NCBI GenBank assembly: GCA_021809235.1
Contig: JAKBAG010000134.1
Coordinates: 1-8,381, forward strand
Direction: 5' to 3'
Origin: Acidobacteriota bacterium
GTDB lineage: Bacteria; Acidobacteriota; Terriglobia; Terriglobales; Acidobacteriaceae
DNA: 8,381 bases
Both the position numbers and the translations under genes were made by a program. Of this stretch, positions 6,927-8,381 are shown piece after piece (position 1 is the stretch's first letter; each line of letters starts with the position of its first letter). The notes under the pieces were generated by a model. It did not search any database. It saw nothing but the letters and a program-made list of their open reading frames with translations, and was not told where the DNA came from.

Positions 6927-7247
6927 TCAGATTCCCGGCGGGGGCGGATTCTGCGGCAACGGATGCAGATATTGATGGTATCCACGACGAAATGCCCTGC
7001 GATACTCCATCACGGCCATGGGAGGCACCGGGGGATTGCGGAATCTTGGATGCCGTCGCATGGCAGGCGGCCGTCCAGTGGCCACATCCCGCCGTGCCGC
7101 TTCAAATCCATCGTGGAAGCCCATCCGCGCCACCTGATCGGCGGTGATCACAGGGGGCGGCGGCTGGTAGGCAACCGGCTGTGGGTGGGAGCAGCCAAGC
7201 AGTAGAAGCGGGGAAAACAGCAGAGCCAGAATTTGTATCTTCTTCAT
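6927..7247 (-). CDS. Small predicted lipoprotein with a GF/GY-rich basic domain, function unknown
   Basis: A 106-residue product with a classic lipoprotein signal peptide: MKK, a hydrophobic stretch (4-17) and lipobox LLLGC with lipidated Cys19. The residue after Cys is Ser, which argues for sorting to the outer membrane in a diderm. A Pro-rich linker (21-33) follows, then MGFHDGFEAARRD (42-54), a basic Arg/Pro segment, and EYRRAFRRGYHQYLH (81-95). The two aromatic-glycine segments look like diverged copies of one motif. The end is Pro-rich (PQNPPPPGI). I chose the second ATG (7247) over the one at 7253 because GAGG lies about 10 nt upstream of it but only 4 nt from the first. It stands alone between the phosphatase and mtnP. 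I do not recognise a named family. A surface or periplasmic wall-binding role is only a guess. Confidence 0.78.
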   Translation of the reverse strand: MKKIQILALLFSPLLLLGCSHPQPVAYQPPPPVITADQVARMGFHDGFEAARRDVATGRPPAMRRHPRFRNPPVPPMAVMEYRRAFRRGYHQYLHPLPQNPPPPGI

Positions 7248-7313
7248 GGGCATGTGTCCTCAAGCAAATCAGACGGCAAAGCAGCCGGACAGGCGACAGC
7301 ATTGTGCAAACTT

Positions 7314-7339
7314 CCGCAAAGAATTCCCATCTTTGGCGG
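7314..7339 (-). terminator. Weak stem-loop after the phosphatase gene, possible terminator
   Basis: About 30 nt beyond the phosphatase stop, the minus strand can pair CCGCCAAAG with CTTTGCGG across a 9-nt loop, an 8-bp stem with one bulged C. It is followed by AAGTTTGC, which has only three Ts in a row. The stem is imperfect and the T-run poor, so termination is tentative. The rest of the gap up to the lipoprotein start at 7247 shows no promoter that I can defend. Confidence 0.25.
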
Positions 7340-7367
7340 GATTCGATCCGTATTTCCGCGCTCCAGA

Positions 7368-7889
7368 CTAGTTGGACGCGCCGGCACCCTGACAGCGGGC
7401 ACAACCGCAGTCAAGCAACTGCCAGTTCTGCGCCAGAAACTGCGCCAGCCCTTGGCCGGGTCGGCAACCTGGGTCCAGAGCCATATATCCGGCAAGCGCC
7501 CCGGCGTAACTGTGCTGCGGAAGAATACGCATATGGCGGGACAGAAGCAGCAGGGCTAGCGAAGCCGAGCGGGACTCGCCCTGATTGCAGTGAATGCGAA
7601 GCGTTTGCCCCGAGTCGTATCGTGGCGCTGCAAAGGCAAAGAACTGCCGGAAAGACTCCAACTGGAAGAGCGGACCGGGAGGATCGATCAGGTTGAGCCA
7701 GAGATCGTGTGCATCCGCGCGAGCCAGATAATTGGGGTGCTCCCGAGCCAGGCTCTTTGTATATCCGATGGCCCGCTGATGGCAGGGAATCTTGCATGCA
7801 TGGACCACGGCGCACTCCGGGGAACCGCTGCAGCAGGCATCCTGATCAGCGACCCAGAGACGCGGATAGACCGAACGCAGCGTGCTCAC
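7368..7889 (-). CDS. Small dual-specificity/tyrosine-phosphatase-like protein (CX5R), Cys-rich
   Basis: A soluble protein of 173 residues with the cysteine-phosphatase P-loop HCNQGESRS (100-108). Cys101 would be the nucleophile and Arg107 the phosphate-binding arginine, followed by the helix ASLALLLLSR. LNLIDPP (65-71) is well placed to act as the general-acid loop through Asp69. The N-terminal part (VVHACKIPCHQRAIGY, 28-43) resembles, from memory, a phosphatase family common in phage and prophage genomes. Ten cysteines are unusual: CC at 19-20, 26, 32, 36, 101, 142, and a terminal DCGCARC cluster (161, 163, 166), so metal binding or redox control is possible. There is no signal peptide. The start is GTG 7889, overlapping the upstream stop (GTGA), with AGGGA about 5 nt upstream. 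The substrate is unknown. The phosphatase fold is well supported; activity on proteins is inferred. Confidence 0.82.
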   Translation of the reverse strand: MSTLRSVYPRLWVADQDACCSGSPECAVVHACKIPCHQRAIGYTKSLAREHPNYLARADAHDLWLNLIDPPGPLFQLESFRQFFAFAAPRYDSGQTLRIHCNQGESRSASLALLLLSRHMRILPQHSYAGALAGYMALDPGCRPGQGLAQFLAQNWQLLDCGCARCQGAGASN

Positions 7890-8381
7890 CGCAATCCCTG
7901 TAGCAGTGCGGCTTTCATCAGGCCGCAGCCGGCAAAGAAGTGCTGAAAGGGGGAGGATAGTGTCTGTGTCGGAACAGGCAGCCTGGGCATGCCGCCCGCC
8001 GCAGCCATGCGCATTTCGCCAGTACCCTGCGCGTCGAGCAGCAGGTCGGCAAGCTTGTGTGCCGTTTCCAGATCAAAGCTCTCCGTAGTCACCACATACT
8101 GGCCCCGGGTGCGAATCAGCACCGGACCTTCGCTGGTGGAATAAACACGATCCTCCGGATCCGACTGCGGAATGGGGCGTACATCCTCATACTTGAGCGC
8201 CAGTTCCCGGGCATCCAATGCGGCAAAGGCGCGCGCTGCCGCTGCATTGGTCCACGAAGAAAGGTAAACCAGCGCCACCGAAGATGTCTGGCTCTGCTGC
8301 TGGGCAGTGGTTGCCGTACGCAACTGGCCAGCCCAGTAGACGCCGCCATTCCAGGCAGACCCCAGTGTGCGCGCCGCCGCT
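7886..8381 (-). CDS. Unrecognised protein, C-terminal part only (5' end beyond the window)
   Basis: The frame is open from the window edge (first full codon at 8380) to the TGA at 7886, giving 165 visible residues. An in-frame TTG at 8323 is unlikely to be the start, because well-formed sequence continues upstream of it (GSAWNGGVYWAGQ). Visible blocks are this Trp/Gly-rich stretch, VALVYLSSWTNAAAARAFAA, KYEDVRP, then GPVLIRTRGQYVVTTESFD and a helical LETAHKLADLLLD, ending with a Pro/Ser linker and PFQHFFAGCGLMKAALL. The order (Trp/Gly turn, strand with W-T/D-x-A-x-A-x-x-F, later strand with RxGxxVVxxE) recalls C-terminal domains of secreted bacterial proteins that carry a GWGGD-type motif. 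That resemblance is weak and from memory. The stop overlaps the start of the phosphatase gene (GTGA), so the two are likely co-translated. No function is assigned. Confidence 0.7.
   Translation of the reverse strand, partial: AAARTLGSAWNGGVYWAGQLRTATTAQQQSQTSSVALVYLSSWTNAAAARAFAALDARELALKYEDVRPIPQSDPEDRVYSTSEGPVLIRTRGQYVVTTESFDLETAHKLADLLLDAQGTGEMRMAAAGGMPRLPVPTQTLSSPFQHFFAGCGLMKAALLQGLR

Noticed and set aside
6791..6985. N-terminal extension of mtnP to 6985
   Set aside because: It would overlap the lipoprotein gene by 59 nt, its sequence matches nothing in the family, and the conserved fold begins right after 6790.
5909..7147. Plus-strand open frame of 412 codons opposite mtnP and the lipoprotein gene
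   Set aside because: It is antisense to the unmistakable MTA phosphorylase and crosses an intergenic region. No coding features of its own were seen.
7254..7367. Promoter for the lipoprotein gene
   Set aside because: Several TTGC-type hexamers occur, but none has an acceptable -10 partner at 16-18 nt, so none is called.
7886..8323. Complete gene starting at TTG 8323
   Set aside because: The frame stays open to the window edge with protein-like sequence (GSAWNGGVYWAGQ), so an internal TTG start would cut off part of the domain.

Overview
The window is chromosomal DNA from a GC-rich bacterium (roughly 60% GC by eye). It is densely packed, and every gene I can support lies on the minus strand, so transcription runs from high to low coordinates. 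The gene content and protein style suggest a diderm with meso-diaminopimelate (mDAP) peptidoglycan. My best guess is the Acidobacteriota (Terriglobia: Granulicella, Terriglobus, Edaphobacter and relatives). That assignment rests on protein resemblance from memory, not on a search.

Layout in transcription order. (1) 8381-7886: the C-terminal part of an unrecognised protein, cut by the window edge and joined by a GTGA stop/start overlap to (2) 7889-7368, a small Cys-rich phosphatase with a CX5R active-site loop. (3) 7247-6927: a small lipoprotein. (4) 6790-5912: 5'-methylthioadenosine phosphorylase (mtnP). (5) 5829-4882: a PfkB/ribokinase-family kinase, preceded by a plausible promoter. (6) 4863-3061: a 600-residue multi-pass GT-C (GT39/ArnT-like) glycosyltransferase. 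(7) 3021-2140: diaminopimelate epimerase (dapF). (8) 2103 or 2139 to 1069: LD-carboxypeptidase (ldcA, family S66). (9) 1072-1: murein tripeptide ligase (mpl), cut by the window start.

The last three genes form a coherent mDAP/peptidoglycan-recycling set. DapF supplies meso-DAP. LdcA trims the terminal D-Ala from recycled tetrapeptide. Mpl reattaches the resulting L-Ala-D-Glu-mDAP tripeptide to UDP-MurNAc. ldcA and mpl overlap by ATGA, and dapF and ldcA abut or lie 36 nt apart. pfkB and the glycosyltransferase are 18 and 39 nt from their downstream neighbours, so 5829 to 1 may be one operon.

The most striking sequence observation is in DapF. The first catalytic cysteine (Cys84) is present, but the second, normally in an A/S-C-G-T/S-G motif, is serine (Ser234), while the substrate-binding residues I can place are retained. 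Second is the phage-type small phosphatase. I saw no CRISPR array, tRNA, rRNA, insertion sequence or other clear mobile element. No gene-free stretch exceeds 300 bases; the largest gaps are 136 and 120 bases.
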